Origin: Nocardioides baculatus
Lineage (GTDB): Bacteria; Actinomycetota; Actinomycetes; Propionibacteriales; Nocardioidaceae
Assembly (NCBI RefSeq): GCF_016735675.1
Contig: NZ_JAERSG010000008.1
Coordinates: 62,001 to 126,000 of the forward strand
DNA length: 64,000 nt
Reading direction: 5' to 3'
Shown here: positions 9,091-17,914 of the stretch, one piece after another
Layout of the letters: every line of letters starts with the position of its first letter
How positions within the stretch are numbered: the first letter of the stretch is position 1
The notes under the pieces: model-generated
The model's database searches: none
What the model saw: only the letters and a program-made list of their open reading frames with translations
What the model was told of the DNA's origin: nothing
Position numbers and translations under genes: made by a program

Positions 9091-10188
9091 CTACCGGCGC
9101 ACGCGCGCGCTGCCGCCGCCGGCGAGCGCGCGGACCTCCGCGGCCGTCGCCATCGAGGTGTCGCCGGGGGTGGTCATCGCGAGGGCACCGTGGGCGGCAC
9201 CGAGCTCGAGGCACTGCTGGAGGGGCTCCCCCTCGAGCAGGCCGTAGACGAGCCCGGACGCGAAGCCGTCGCCACCACCGACCCGGTCGAAGATCCCGAG
9301 GTGGTCGCGGGGGGTCGAGGCCAGCACGCCGGTCTCCGGCGACCAGGCGATCGCCTGCCAGTCGTTGTCGCTGGCCGAGTGCACCGTGCGCAGCGTCGTG
9401 GCGATCACCTTGAACCACGGCATCTTCTCCGCGACGGTCGCGACCATCGCCTCGAAGCTGTCCATCGGCAGCGAGCTGAGGTTCTCGTCGACGTGGGCCA
9501 CCTCGAAGCCGAGGGAAGCGGTGAAGTCCTCCTCGTTGCCGATCATCACGTCGACGTGCCCGGCCAGGCGGGTGTTGACGTCACGGGCGAACTCCGGGCC
9601 GCCGATGCCGGCCCAGAGGCTGGGGCGGTAGTTGAGGTCGAAGGAGACGACCGTGCCGTGCTTCTGGGCGGCCGCCATCGCCTCCTCCGCGACCGCGGCG
9701 GTGTTCTCCGACAGCGCGGCGTAGATGCCGCCGGTGTGGAGCCACCGCACACCGCGACGCCCGAACAGGTCGTCCCAGTCGACGGTGCCGGGCCGCATGT
9801 GGGCGATGGCGGTGTTGGCCCGGTCGGACACGCCGACCGCGCCCCGGACGCCGTAGCCGCGCTCGGTGAAGTTGATCCCGTTGCGCACGGTGCGACCGAT
9901 GCCGTCGTACGGCTCCCAGCGGATCGCCGAGGTGTCGACGCCGCCCTGCATGATCAGGTTCTCCACGAGGTGGCCGATCTCGTTGTCCGCGAGCGCGGTC
10001 ACGACACCGGCGCGCAGGCCGAAGACCTTGCGCATGCCGCGGGCGACGTTGTACTCCCCGCCGCCCTCCCACGCCTCGAAGCGGCGGGCGGTGCGGATGC
10101 GGCCCTCCCCCGGGTCGAGTCGCAGCATCACCTCGCCGAGCGCGACGATGTCGAGCTCGCACTCCTCGGCGGGACGGGTCTCGATCAT
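9091..10188 (-). CDS. kdgK: 2-keto-3-deoxygluconate kinase (PfkB family)
   Basis: This 365-residue sugar kinase of the PfkB/ribokinase fold is predicted to phosphorylate 2-keto-3-deoxygluconate to KDPG with ATP. Visible motifs are the N-terminal GGGEYNVARG substrate loop (about residue 45), SFDLNYRPSLW near the middle, and the C-terminal signature RVGGGDGFASG with the catalytic Asp. The start ATG overlaps the aldolase stop as ATGA, giving tight coupling. The family alone would allow other keto-sugar substrates. The neighbouring KDPG aldolase, kduD and kduI make KDG the best assignment. It is the last gene of the operon. Confidence 0.85.
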   Translation of the reverse strand: MIETRPAEECELDIVALGEVMLRLDPGEGRIRTARRFEAWEGGGEYNVARGMRKVFGLRAGVVTALADNEIGHLVENLIMQGGVDTSAIRWEPYDGIGRTVRNGINFTERGYGVRGAVGVSDRANTAIAHMRPGTVDWDDLFGRRGVRWLHTGGIYAALSENTAAVAEEAMAAAQKHGTVVSFDLNYRPSLWAGIGGPEFARDVNTRLAGHVDVMIGNEEDFTASLGFEVAHVDENLSSLPMDSFEAMVATVAEKMPWFKVIATTLRTVHSASDNDWQAIAWSPETGVLASTPRDHLGIFDRVGGGDGFASGLVYGLLEGEPLQQCLELGAAHGALAMTTPGDTSMATAAEVRALAGGGSARVRR

Positions 10189-10838
10189 GCGGGGGCTCCT
10201 CGGAGTTCGGGCTGGAGAGAGTCGTAGAGGGCGGTCGACGCGGCACACCGTGCCGCGACCTCGTCCCAGCGGCCGTGCGCCAGGAGGTCCCCGGCGACCA
10301 TCCAGCTGCCGCCGACGGCGGCGACGGACGAGTGCGCGAGGTAGGCGGGCGCGCTGTCGACGGTGATGCCGCCGGTGGGCATGAAGCGCACCTGCGGGAA
10401 GGCGGCGGCCAGCGCCTTGATCGTGGGCAGGCCGCCGTTGGCCTCGGCCGGGAAGAACTTGACGGTGTCGAGGCCGAGGTCGAGGGCCTGCATGATCTCG
10501 CTGGGCGTGGTGATCCCGGGAATCACCGGGACACCCGCGTCCTGGCACCGGCGTACGACGGACGCGCTGAGGCCCGGCGACACCACGAAGCGGGCACCCG
10601 CCTCGAGCGCCTCGTCGACCTGGCGCGCGGTGAGGACCGTGCCGGCCCCGACGACCAGGTCGTCGCGCTCGGCCAGGCGACGCAGCACCTGCGCGGCCTC
10701 GGGCGTGCGGAAGGTCGCCTCGGCGACCGGGAGGCCGCCCTCGACGAGGGCGGCTCCCAGCGCGTCCGCCTTGGCTGGGTCGTCCAGGACGACCACCGGC
10801 ACGATCCGGTGACCGCCCAGGACGTCTGTGGCCGTCAC
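10185..10838 (-). CDS. eda: KDPG aldolase (2-keto-3-deoxy-6-phosphogluconate aldolase)
   Basis: This 217-residue class I aldolase splits KDPG into pyruvate and glyceraldehyde 3-phosphate. Family residues visible are the Glu of GLPVAEATFRTPEA (general acid/base), the Arg-Thr phosphate contact in the same motif, the Schiff-base Lys of LDTVKFFPAEANGG, and PTGGIT for the phosphate pocket. The start is a GTG overlapping the aldehyde dehydrogenase stop (GTGA), giving a protein of usual length for the family (about 210 residues). With the kinase downstream it forms the lower half of the deoxyuronate route into central metabolism. Confidence 0.9.
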   Translation of the reverse strand: MTATDVLGGHRIVPVVVLDDPAKADALGAALVEGGLPVAEATFRTPEAAQVLRRLAERDDLVVGAGTVLTARQVDEALEAGARFVVSPGLSASVVRRCQDAGVPVIPGITTPSEIMQALDLGLDTVKFFPAEANGGLPTIKALAAAFPQVRFMPTGGITVDSAPAYLAHSSVAAVGGSWMVAGDLLAHGRWDEVAARCAASTALYDSLQPELRGAPA

Positions 10839-12325
10839 CGCAGCTCGGCGATGACGGTCTTGAGCTCGGTGTAGTCGTCCAGGCCGAACGACCCGAGCTC
10901 GCGGCCCCAGCCCGACTGCTTGAAGCCACCGCGCGGCAGCGTCACGTCGTCGGCGTGCCACGTGTTGAGCCAGACCGTGCCCGCGCGCAGCTTGCCGCCG
11001 ACGCGGTGGGCGGTGCCGAGGTCCCTGGACCACACACCGGCGGCCAGGCCGTAGACCGTGTTGTTGGCCGCGGCGACCACCTCGTCCTCGGTGTCGAACG
11101 GGATCGCAGTGATGACCGGGCCGAAGATCTCGTCGGTCTGCACGGCCATCTGCTCGGTGACGTCGGTGATGAGCGTCGGGGAGAAGAAGTAGCCCTTGTC
11201 GGCGGCCGCGTCGGCGCTGCCGGCGGCCAGGGTGGCGCCGTCGGCGACCGCGCCGCGGACGTAGCCCATGACCTTCTCGTGCTGCTCCTGCGAGACCAGC
11301 GGGCCCATGGTGGTGGCCGGGTCGAAGGCGTCGCCGACGCGGATCGCCTTCGCCGCCTCGGCGACACCGGCGATGACCTCGTCGAAGACGTCGCGCTGGA
11401 CGTAGAGGCGCGAGCCGTTGACGCAGCACTGGCCCTCGTTGAAGTAGCCGGCAAGCGCGGCGCCGGCGATGGCGGCCTCCAGGTCGGCGTCGTTGAAGAT
11501 GATGTTGGGCGCCTTGCCGCCGAGCTCGAGCGAGACCTTCTTGAGGTTCTTCGACGCACCGGCCGCGATCTTCTTGCCGACCTCGGTGCTGCCGGTGAAG
11601 GCGACCTTGTCGACGTCGAAGTGGTCGACGAGCGCCGCGCCGGCGTCGCCGAAGCCGGGCAGGATGTTGACGACACCGGCGGGCACGCCGGCCTCGAGCA
11701 GCAGCTGGCCGAGGTAGAGCGCGGTGAGCGGCGTCTGCTCGGCGGGCTTGAGCACCACGGTGTTGCCGGCCGTGATCGAGGGGATGATCTTGAAGGCGGC
11801 CATCGTCAGCGGGAAGTTCCACGGCACGATGCCGGCGACGACGCCGATCGCCTCGCGGCGCGTGTAGGCGTGGAACTCGCGGCCGGGCACCGACATCGGG
11901 ATGGTCGTGCCCTCCATCTTCGTGGCCCAGCCCGCGAAGTAGCGGAAGAGCTCGGCCGCGACGCCGACGTCGCCGCGTGCGGACGCGAGGGACTTGCCGT
12001 TGTCGAGCGACTCGAGCTGCGCGAACTCCTCGGCGCGCTCGTCGATCGCGTCGCCGATGCGCCAGAGCAGGTGGGAGCGCTCACGCGGGGTCATCCGCTG
12101 CCAGGGCGAGCCGGCCTCGAAGGCGTTGCGCGCGGCGACGACGGCGCGGTCGGCGTCGACGGCCGACGCCTGGGCGACCTGGACGAGGACGTCCTCGGTG
12201 GCGGGGTTGACGGTGTCGAAGGTCTGGCCGTCCTTGGCGTCGACCCACTCGCCGTCGATCAGGAGCTGGCGCGGCGAGGAGAGGAACGAGGAGACGGCGG
12301 GGAGGAGCGGGGACTCGGTGGACAT
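10835..12325 (-). CDS. NAD(P)-dependent aldehyde dehydrogenase
   Basis: This 496-residue enzyme of the ALDH superfamily shows the usual landmarks: the active-site Glu in VSLELGGKAPN, the catalytic Cys in NEGQCCVNGS, the cofactor loop FTGSTEVGKKIAAGA, and NTWHADDVTLPRGGFKQSG near the end. The start ATG has a GGAAGG site. It is coupled to the aldolase gene downstream, so it is part of the uronate operon. The kdu pathway itself needs no such enzyme. It may oxidise lactaldehyde, glycolaldehyde, 2,5-dioxovalerate or another aldehyde from the same polysaccharide. The sequence does not decide the substrate. Confidence 0.85.
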   Translation of the reverse strand: MSTESPLLPAVSSFLSSPRQLLIDGEWVDAKDGQTFDTVNPATEDVLVQVAQASAVDADRAVVAARNAFEAGSPWQRMTPRERSHLLWRIGDAIDERAEEFAQLESLDNGKSLASARGDVGVAAELFRYFAGWATKMEGTTIPMSVPGREFHAYTRREAIGVVAGIVPWNFPLTMAAFKIIPSITAGNTVVLKPAEQTPLTALYLGQLLLEAGVPAGVVNILPGFGDAGAALVDHFDVDKVAFTGSTEVGKKIAAGASKNLKKVSLELGGKAPNIIFNDADLEAAIAGAALAGYFNEGQCCVNGSRLYVQRDVFDEVIAGVAEAAKAIRVGDAFDPATTMGPLVSQEQHEKVMGYVRGAVADGATLAAGSADAAADKGYFFSPTLITDVTEQMAVQTDEIFGPVITAIPFDTEDEVVAAANNTVYGLAAGVWSRDLGTAHRVGGKLRAGTVWLNTWHADDVTLPRGGFKQSGWGRELGSFGLDDYTELKTVIAELR

Positions 12326-12381
12326 GAGAGGCCTTCCGGGAGGGTTCGGGGTGGTCGTACGTCGGGAGGTCGGGTGGGTGG

Positions 12382-13389
12382 CTACTTGATGATCAGCACC
12401 TTGGATCGGTCGAGGGTGAGCGCGACGGCGGCGACGATGATCGCGCCGTAGAGGATCTGCTCCCACGCCGACGGGACGCCGACGATCGGGAGTCCGACAC
12501 GCAGCAGCGTCACGACGAGGGCACCGGTGAGGCTGCGCCACAGGGAGCCGTGGCCCCCGGTGATCGCCGTACCGCCGACCACGATGGCCGCGACCGCGGG
12601 CAGGAGCAGGTTGTCGGCCATCGTCGGGCTGCCGCTGAAGTTGCGGGAGGCGAGCATGACGGCGGCGAGGCCGGCGCAGGCGCCGGAGACGGTGAACGCG
12701 GCGACCTTCACCGCGTCGACGGGCGTTCCGGCCAGGCGTGCGGCCGACTCGGAGTAGCCGGTGGCGCGGACGAAGCTCTCCAGCGGCGTCAGCTTGATGA
12801 CCAGCGAGACCACCGCGACGACGAGCACCGCGACGAAGAACGACATCGGGACGTAGCCCGCGACGTAGAGGTTGAGCCACGCGGTGGCGTCGCGGTCGAT
12901 GACGCGGATCGGGCCGGCGTCGGAGATGACGAGCGCGATCGCGGAGAAGATGCTCATGCCGCCGAGCGTCACGACGAACGACGGGATCCGGAGCACGACG
13001 TGGGCGATGCCCTGCACGGCCCCGATCGCGCCGGCCGCGGCGACGACCGCGAGGATCGTGAGCCCGCCCAGGTCAGGCAGCCACATGGCGAAGAAGACGG
13101 TCGACAGCGAGCAGAGTGCGGCGATCGAGAGGTCGATGCCGCCGCAGAGGACCACCAGGGTGGCGCCGGCGGCCAGGACCACCAGCGGCGCCGAGGTGCG
13201 GACGGCCGCGGTGAGGCTGCGCTGGGTCAGGAAGTCCGGGTCGGCGATCGTCAGCGCGGCGAGCAGCGCGACCAGCGCGATGACCGGCATGAACGACGTG
13301 ACGCGCTGGGCGGCGGTGGGGGCGCCCGTGACGACGGCCGGCTCGGCCGCCGGGTTCGCGACGGGGTCTGCGATGACCGGGGTGCTCAT
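12382..13389 (-). CDS. Sugar ABC transporter permease (RbsC/BPD_transp_2 family)
   Basis: This 335-residue inner-membrane permease has about nine to ten hydrophobic segments after a 30-residue cytoplasmic N-terminus. The family motif VLCGGIDLSIAAL (the Gly-Gly-Ile-Asp-Leu-Ser loop of RbsC) lies near residue 85, with the late VVGGTAITGGHGS motif. The start ATG overlaps the ATPase stop (ATGA). It is one of two permeases flanking a single double-domain ATPase, which suggests a heterodimeric channel. Context points to uptake of a uronate or an oligomer of it. Confidence 0.88.
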   Translation of the reverse strand: MSTPVIADPVANPAAEPAVVTGAPTAAQRVTSFMPVIALVALLAALTIADPDFLTQRSLTAAVRTSAPLVVLAAGATLVVLCGGIDLSIAALCSLSTVFFAMWLPDLGGLTILAVVAAAGAIGAVQGIAHVVLRIPSFVVTLGGMSIFSAIALVISDAGPIRVIDRDATAWLNLYVAGYVPMSFFVAVLVVAVVSLVIKLTPLESFVRATGYSESAARLAGTPVDAVKVAAFTVSGACAGLAAVMLASRNFSGSPTMADNLLLPAVAAIVVGGTAITGGHGSLWRSLTGALVVTLLRVGLPIVGVPSAWEQILYGAIIVAAVALTLDRSKVLIIK

Positions 13390-14942
13390 ACCATCTCCTT
13401 GACGAGGTCGAGGGGGGTCGGCTTGCCGCCCGAGGGGCAGGAGACCTCCTTGGTCGCGCGACCGTCGTTCATCACGATGATCCGGTCGGACATGCCGATG
13501 GCCTCCTCGAGGCTGTCGGCGAGCAGCACGGTGGCCACGCCGCTGTTGGCGAGCTCGCGCATGAGGCGGTAGACCTCCGAGCGGGCCCCGATGTCGAGGC
13601 CGCGGGTCGGGTGGTCAAGCAGCAGGAGACGGATGTCGCCGGCCACCAGCCAGCGGGCCAGGACGACCTTCTGCTGGTTGCCGCCGGACAGCCGCCCGAT
13701 CTGGGTGCCGCGGTGCGGGGTGCGGATCGAGAGGCGCTCGATCCAGGTGTCGACCAGGGTCGCCTGCTTCTTCGGGACCACCATCGGCCCGGTGCAGCGC
13801 GCCTTCTGCTTGGTCAGCATCATGTTGTCGGCGACCGACATCGGCCCGACCATGCCCTCGATCTTGCGCTCGGCGGGGACGTAGCCGACGCCGGAGGCGA
13901 CCGCGCCGCGGGTGCCGGACAGGTCGAGCTTCTCGCCGTCGAGGGTGACCTCGCCCGCGAGCGTCGGCTCGGCCCCGAACAGGGCCCGGCACACGTCCTC
14001 GCGCCCCGAGCCGTGCACGCCGACGATGCCGACGATCTCGCCGGCGTGGACCTCGAGGTCGACGTCGCGGAAGGTCCTGCCCGACAGGTTCTTCACGACC
14101 AGGCGCGGGCGGGCAGGCTCGTCGGACCGCTCGGCGAGACCGTCGTGGTAGTGATCGTCGGAGCCGGTGGAGCCGATCATCATCCGGTGCAGGTCGGCCG
14201 GCTCGGCGCCGGCGGTCGGCACCTCCCCCACCGACTGGCCGCCGCGCAGCACGCTCACGCGGTCGCACACGTCGAGCACCTCGTCGAGGCGGTGCGAGAC
14301 GAAGACGACCGACGCGAACTCGCGCAGTCGGCGTACCTGCGTGAAGAGCGTCTCGATCTCAGCCGACTCCAGCACCGAGGTCGGCTCGTCGAGGATGATC
14401 ACCGGCGGGTGGGACGTGCGCTCCTCGATGCGGAGCACCTTGGCGATCTCCACCATCTGGCGCTCCGCGAACGACAGCGAGTCGGTGCGGGCCAGGGGGT
14501 CGATGTGGGAGCCGATCTTGTCGAGCTGCTCCTGCGCGAGCCTGCGCATGGTGTCCCAGCGGTAGACGCCGCGGCGTACGCCCGCGCCCTCGCTGCCGAG
14601 GACGATGTTCTCGGCGGCCGTCAGGTTGGGCACCAGCGACTGCTCCTGGAAGACCATGCCGATGCCGTGGTCGGCCGCGTCGACGACGCTGCGCAGCCTG
14701 ACCTTCTCGCCGCGCACCCAGATCTCGCCGGCGTCCGGACGGACCAGCCCGACGAGGGCCTTGAGGAGGGTGGACTTGCCGGCGCCGTTCTCGCCGGCGA
14801 GGCCGAGCACCTCGTTCTGCTTCACCACCAGGTCGACGCCGTCGAGCGCCTTGACGCCCGGGTAGTGCTTGACCAGGCCGCGCACCTCGAGGGCGTTGAC
14901 GGTGGCAGGGCTCTCCTGCGGGTGGGTGGTCACGGCGCTCAC
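13386..14942 (-). CDS. Sugar ABC transporter ATP-binding protein with two NBDs (RbsA type)
   Basis: This 518-residue protein has two ABC nucleotide-binding domains. The first half has Walker A GENGAGKST (about residue 55), signature SFAERQMVEIAKV, and Walker B VIILDEPTS. The second half has a degenerate Walker A (VHGSGREDV), as usual in RbsA/MglA, with the good signature LSGGNQQKVVLARWL and LLLLDHPTRGLD, where the Walker B Glu is replaced by His. The start is a GTG overlapping the upstream permease stop (GTGA). It energises the importer made with the two neighbouring permeases and the lipoprotein receptor. Confidence 0.92.
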   Translation of the reverse strand: MSAVTTHPQESPATVNALEVRGLVKHYPGVKALDGVDLVVKQNEVLGLAGENGAGKSTLLKALVGLVRPDAGEIWVRGEKVRLRSVVDAADHGIGMVFQEQSLVPNLTAAENIVLGSEGAGVRRGVYRWDTMRRLAQEQLDKIGSHIDPLARTDSLSFAERQMVEIAKVLRIEERTSHPPVIILDEPTSVLESAEIETLFTQVRRLREFASVVFVSHRLDEVLDVCDRVSVLRGGQSVGEVPTAGAEPADLHRMMIGSTGSDDHYHDGLAERSDEPARPRLVVKNLSGRTFRDVDLEVHAGEIVGIVGVHGSGREDVCRALFGAEPTLAGEVTLDGEKLDLSGTRGAVASGVGYVPAERKIEGMVGPMSVADNMMLTKQKARCTGPMVVPKKQATLVDTWIERLSIRTPHRGTQIGRLSGGNQQKVVLARWLVAGDIRLLLLDHPTRGLDIGARSEVYRLMRELANSGVATVLLADSLEEAIGMSDRIIVMNDGRATKEVSCPSGGKPTPLDLVKEMV

Positions 14943-15958
14943 TTGGTCACCTGGTTCCTACGACGCTGGGGGAGGACGGCGGCTGAGACGGCCGCGACGA
15001 CGATGAGGCCCTGCACGCCGCCCTGCCAGTAGGGGCTGACCCCGACCTGGACGAGGCCGTTGGTGAGGACGGTGACGAGCAGCACGCCGACCGCGGAGTG
15101 GAGCACTCCCCCGCGACCGCCGGTGAGGAGGGTGCCGCCGACGACCGCGGCGGTGATCGCCGCGAAGTCGTAGCCCTTGCCGGCCTGGACGAGGCCGGCG
15201 CTGAGCTGGCTGGTGACCATCACCCCGGCGAGCCCGTAGAAGGCACCGGCGAGGGTGAACACCGCGACCTTGTAGGGGGCGACCTTCACCCCGGAGAGCG
15301 CGAGCACCTCCTCGGCACCGCCGATGGCGTACGCATAGCGGCCCAGGCGCGAGTAGCGCTGGATCAGCCAGCCGACGAGCACGCAGCCGACCGCGATCCA
15401 GGTGAGGTAGGCCAGGCCGAGGAAGCGGTGGACCGCCCAGCCGTGGAGCATCTCGTCGTCGATGTTGGGCTGCACGCCGGCGAACATGAGGGTCGCGACG
15501 CCCAGCCCGACCGCGGAGACGCCGAGCGTGGTCATGAACGACGGGACCCTCAGGCTGACCAGCGCCATCCCGCTCAGCAGGCCGAGGCCGGCTCCGAGCA
15601 GGATCGCGACCAGGATCCCGAGCAGGCCCCAGTCGTTGCCGTTGCGGTTGTTGGCGACGAGGAGCGCGACCGCGATCGCGGAGGCACCCATCACGCCGGG
15701 GACGGAGAGGTCGATCGACCCCATCATCAGCACGAAGGTGATGCCGCAGGCCACGACGGCGAGCACCGCTGCCGCGTCCATGATGTTCTGCAGGTTGCCG
15801 ACCGTGCGGAAGTCGGAGCTCAGGGCCGCGAAGACCGCGAAGATGACGACCAGGGCGATCGGTGGACCTGCGTCGAGGAGCGACACCCCCCGCCGAGGCC
15901 GGGGGCGCGGCGGGACCACCACGTCGGGGTCGGCCTTGGCGGGGGATGTCATGGTCAC
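14939..15958 (-). CDS. Sugar ABC transporter permease (RbsC family), second subunit
   Basis: This permease of about 339 residues has the family loop LMMGSIDLSVPGVMG and the late VVGGTLLTGGRGG motif. I place the start at GTG 15958 because it overlaps the receptor stop (GTGA) and has AGGG 9 bases upstream. The ATG six bases further in (15952, MTSPAKADP) is the alternative. About 35 residues of Pro/Arg-rich cytoplasmic leader precede the first membrane helix. It is similar but not identical to the other permease, so the transporter is probably a heterodimer. Confidence 0.87.
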   Translation of the reverse strand: MTMTSPAKADPDVVVPPRPRPRRGVSLLDAGPPIALVVIFAVFAALSSDFRTVGNLQNIMDAAAVLAVVACGITFVLMMGSIDLSVPGVMGASAIAVALLVANNRNGNDWGLLGILVAILLGAGLGLLSGMALVSLRVPSFMTTLGVSAVGLGVATLMFAGVQPNIDDEMLHGWAVHRFLGLAYLTWIAVGCVLVGWLIQRYSRLGRYAYAIGGAEEVLALSGVKVAPYKVAVFTLAGAFYGLAGVMVTSQLSAGLVQAGKGYDFAAITAAVVGGTLLTGGRGGVLHSAVGVLLVTVLTNGLVQVGVSPYWQGGVQGLIVVAAVSAAVLPQRRRNQVTK

Positions 15959-17040
15959 GAGATGGCGCCCTGCGAGCGGCTGAAGACGTTGTCGCACTCG
16001 AAGTCGGCAGCGTCGACCTCCGGGGAGGTGAAGTCGCCGACGTTGTCGCCGGTGATCAGGAACTGCTCGGCGAACCAGGCGCGGTCCTCGTCGGCGATGT
16101 CGTCGACGGAGAGCTCGCCGGTGGCCACGCAGTAGCCGATCGCCAGGCCGATGCCACCCTGCCACGGGCCGTCGGAGGAGACGGTCGCGGTCATGGAGCC
16201 GTCGCCGATGGCGGTCAGCGCGTCCGGGACCGCGTCGATGCCGACGACCGCGACGTCGTCACGACCCGCCTGCTCGAGCGCGGCGAGGGCGCCGAGCGCC
16301 ATGTCGTCGTTGGCGGCCCAGATGCCCTTGATGTCGTCGCCGTGCTTGGTGAGCAGCGTCTTGGTGACCGCGAGCGCCTCGTCACGCGAGAAGTTGGCGG
16401 TCTGCTGGTCGAGCAGCTCGACGTCGGGGTTCTCCTCCAGCGACGCCTCGAGACCGGCGAAGCGGTCCTTGGCGGCACCGGTGTCCAGGATGCCCTGGAG
16501 GGCGATGATGCCGCCCGAGCCACCGATGGCCTCGGCGAGCGCGTCGCCGATCTGCTGGCCGGAGGTCACACCGTCGTAGGTGATGTGGCTCAGCCACTGG
16601 CTGTAGTCGGTGACGTTGACGTCGGCCGGCTTGTTCCACTGGGTGACGAGGTAGGCGCCGGCGTCCTGCGCACCCTCGACGATCGGCAGGGTGTCCGAGT
16701 CGCCGTTGGGCAGGATGTTCATGACGAGGCACTCGGTGTCGCCGGCGAGCAGCTGGGTGATCTGCTCCTGCTGCTTGGTCGAGTCGCCGTCGTAGGTGAG
16801 GCGGTCCTGGGAGAGACCGACCTGCTCGGCGAAGGCGTCGCCGCCGTCGAGCCACGCGGCCTCGTAGGGGTTGGACTCGTTGCGCACCTGGCCGACGAGG
16901 ACGACGTCCTCGGGGGCGCAGCCGCCGGCCTCGGCACCGCCGCCGCCGGTCCCGCCTGCCTCTTCACTGCAGCCCGCGAGGGCAGCAGCGGCCAGGGTCA
17001 GGCCGATGGCAGCGGCAGTGGGTCGGGAGATGGACTTCAT
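15955..17040 (-). CDS. Sugar ABC transporter substrate-binding lipoprotein
   Basis: This 361-residue periplasmic-binding-protein type I (RbsB-like) lipoprotein has the signal peptide MKSISRPTAAAIGLTLAAAA, lipobox LAGC with the lipidated Cys near residue 24, and then a Gly/Glu-rich linker. The two alpha/beta lobes contain IWAANDDMALGALAALEQAG and VVGIDAVPDAL, typical of the ribose/galactose cluster. The start ATG has GAGGA 5-6 bases upstream, and an ATG 12 bases earlier lacks proper spacing. A 115-base gap separates it from kduD, the largest in the operon, so a second promoter or processing site here is possible. Confidence 0.9.
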   Translation of the reverse strand: MKSISRPTAAAIGLTLAAAALAGCSEEAGGTGGGGAEAGGCAPEDVVLVGQVRNESNPYEAAWLDGGDAFAEQVGLSQDRLTYDGDSTKQQEQITQLLAGDTECLVMNILPNGDSDTLPIVEGAQDAGAYLVTQWNKPADVNVTDYSQWLSHITYDGVTSGQQIGDALAEAIGGSGGIIALQGILDTGAAKDRFAGLEASLEENPDVELLDQQTANFSRDEALAVTKTLLTKHGDDIKGIWAANDDMALGALAALEQAGRDDVAVVGIDAVPDALTAIGDGSMTATVSSDGPWQGGIGLAIGYCVATGELSVDDIADEDRAWFAEQFLITGDNVGDFTSPEVDAADFECDNVFSRSQGAIS

Positions 17041-17155
17041 GGTGATCCTCATTCTCTTCGGTGCCGGGAACGGCGGTGGGACTGAGCTGGACGAGATGTG
17101 GTGCGCCCCGAGGAAGGGTGGTGCTGTGTGCGGACTGTGGTGTGGAGGAGCTGCG

Positions 17156-17914
17156 TCAGCGCGCCATCCAGCCGCCGTCGACGACCAGGACGTGGCCGTT
17201 GACGTAGTCGGCTGCGGACGAGCTGAGGAAGACGGCGGTGCCGGCGATGTCGTCGGCGCTGCCCCAGCGGCCGGCGGGGATCCGCTCGAGGATCGACCGT
17301 GCCCGGTCGGGGTCCTCGCGCAGCGCCGTGGTGTTGTCGGTGGCGATGTAGCCGGGCGCGATCGCGTTGACCTGCACGCCGTGCGGGCCCCACTCGTTGG
17401 CGAGGGCCTTGGTGAGGCCGGCGACGGCGTGCTTGCTGGCGGCGTACGACGCCACGCGGATGCCGCCCTGGAAGGTGAGCAGGCTGGCGATGCTGACGAC
17501 CTTGCCGTGGCCGCGGGCGACCATGGTGCGGCCGACTGCCTGGGTGAGGAGGAAGACGCCGTTGAGGTTGACGTCGAGCACGCGCTCCCAGTCGTCGCGG
17601 GCGAGGTCGACGGTGTCCTGGCGGTCGATGGTGCCGGCGTTGTTGACCAGGACGTCGACCTCGCGCGAGGCGGCGAGCTCGGCGCCCACCTGCTCGACGG
17701 CGGCGAGGTCGCCCATGTCGAGCTCGACGACGTCGACCTTGCCACCGAGCCCGACGACCTCCTCGCGGGTCGCGTCGTTGCTGCCCGGCCGGCCGACCAG
17801 GACGACCTCGGCACCGGCGCGGGTCAGGCCGAGCGCGATGGCCCGCCCGATGCCGCGACTGGCACCGGTCACCACTGCGCAGCGGCCGGACAGGTCGAAG
17901 GGGGACGAGGTCAC
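17156..17914 (-). CDS. kduD: 2-dehydro-3-deoxy-D-gluconate 5-dehydrogenase (SDR family)
   Basis: This 252-residue classical short-chain dehydrogenase has the NAD(P) loop TGASRGIGRA, NNAGTIDRQDT, and active-site Ser (SIASLLTFQGG) and Tyr-x-x-x-Lys (YAASKHAVAG). It ends with GWMAR, close to the conserved end of KduD. With kduI beside it, the role is reduction of 2,5-diketo-3-deoxygluconate to KDG. The start is a GTG overlapping the kduI stop (GTGA). As a generic SDR the substrate would be uncertain, so the kduI-kduD pairing carries the assignment. Confidence 0.88.
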   Translation of the reverse strand: MTSSPFDLSGRCAVVTGASRGIGRAIALGLTRAGAEVVLVGRPGSNDATREEVVGLGGKVDVVELDMGDLAAVEQVGAELAASREVDVLVNNAGTIDRQDTVDLARDDWERVLDVNLNGVFLLTQAVGRTMVARGHGKVVSIASLLTFQGGIRVASYAASKHAVAGLTKALANEWGPHGVQVNAIAPGYIATDNTTALREDPDRARSILERIPAGRWGSADDIAGTAVFLSSSAADYVNGHVLVVDGGWMAR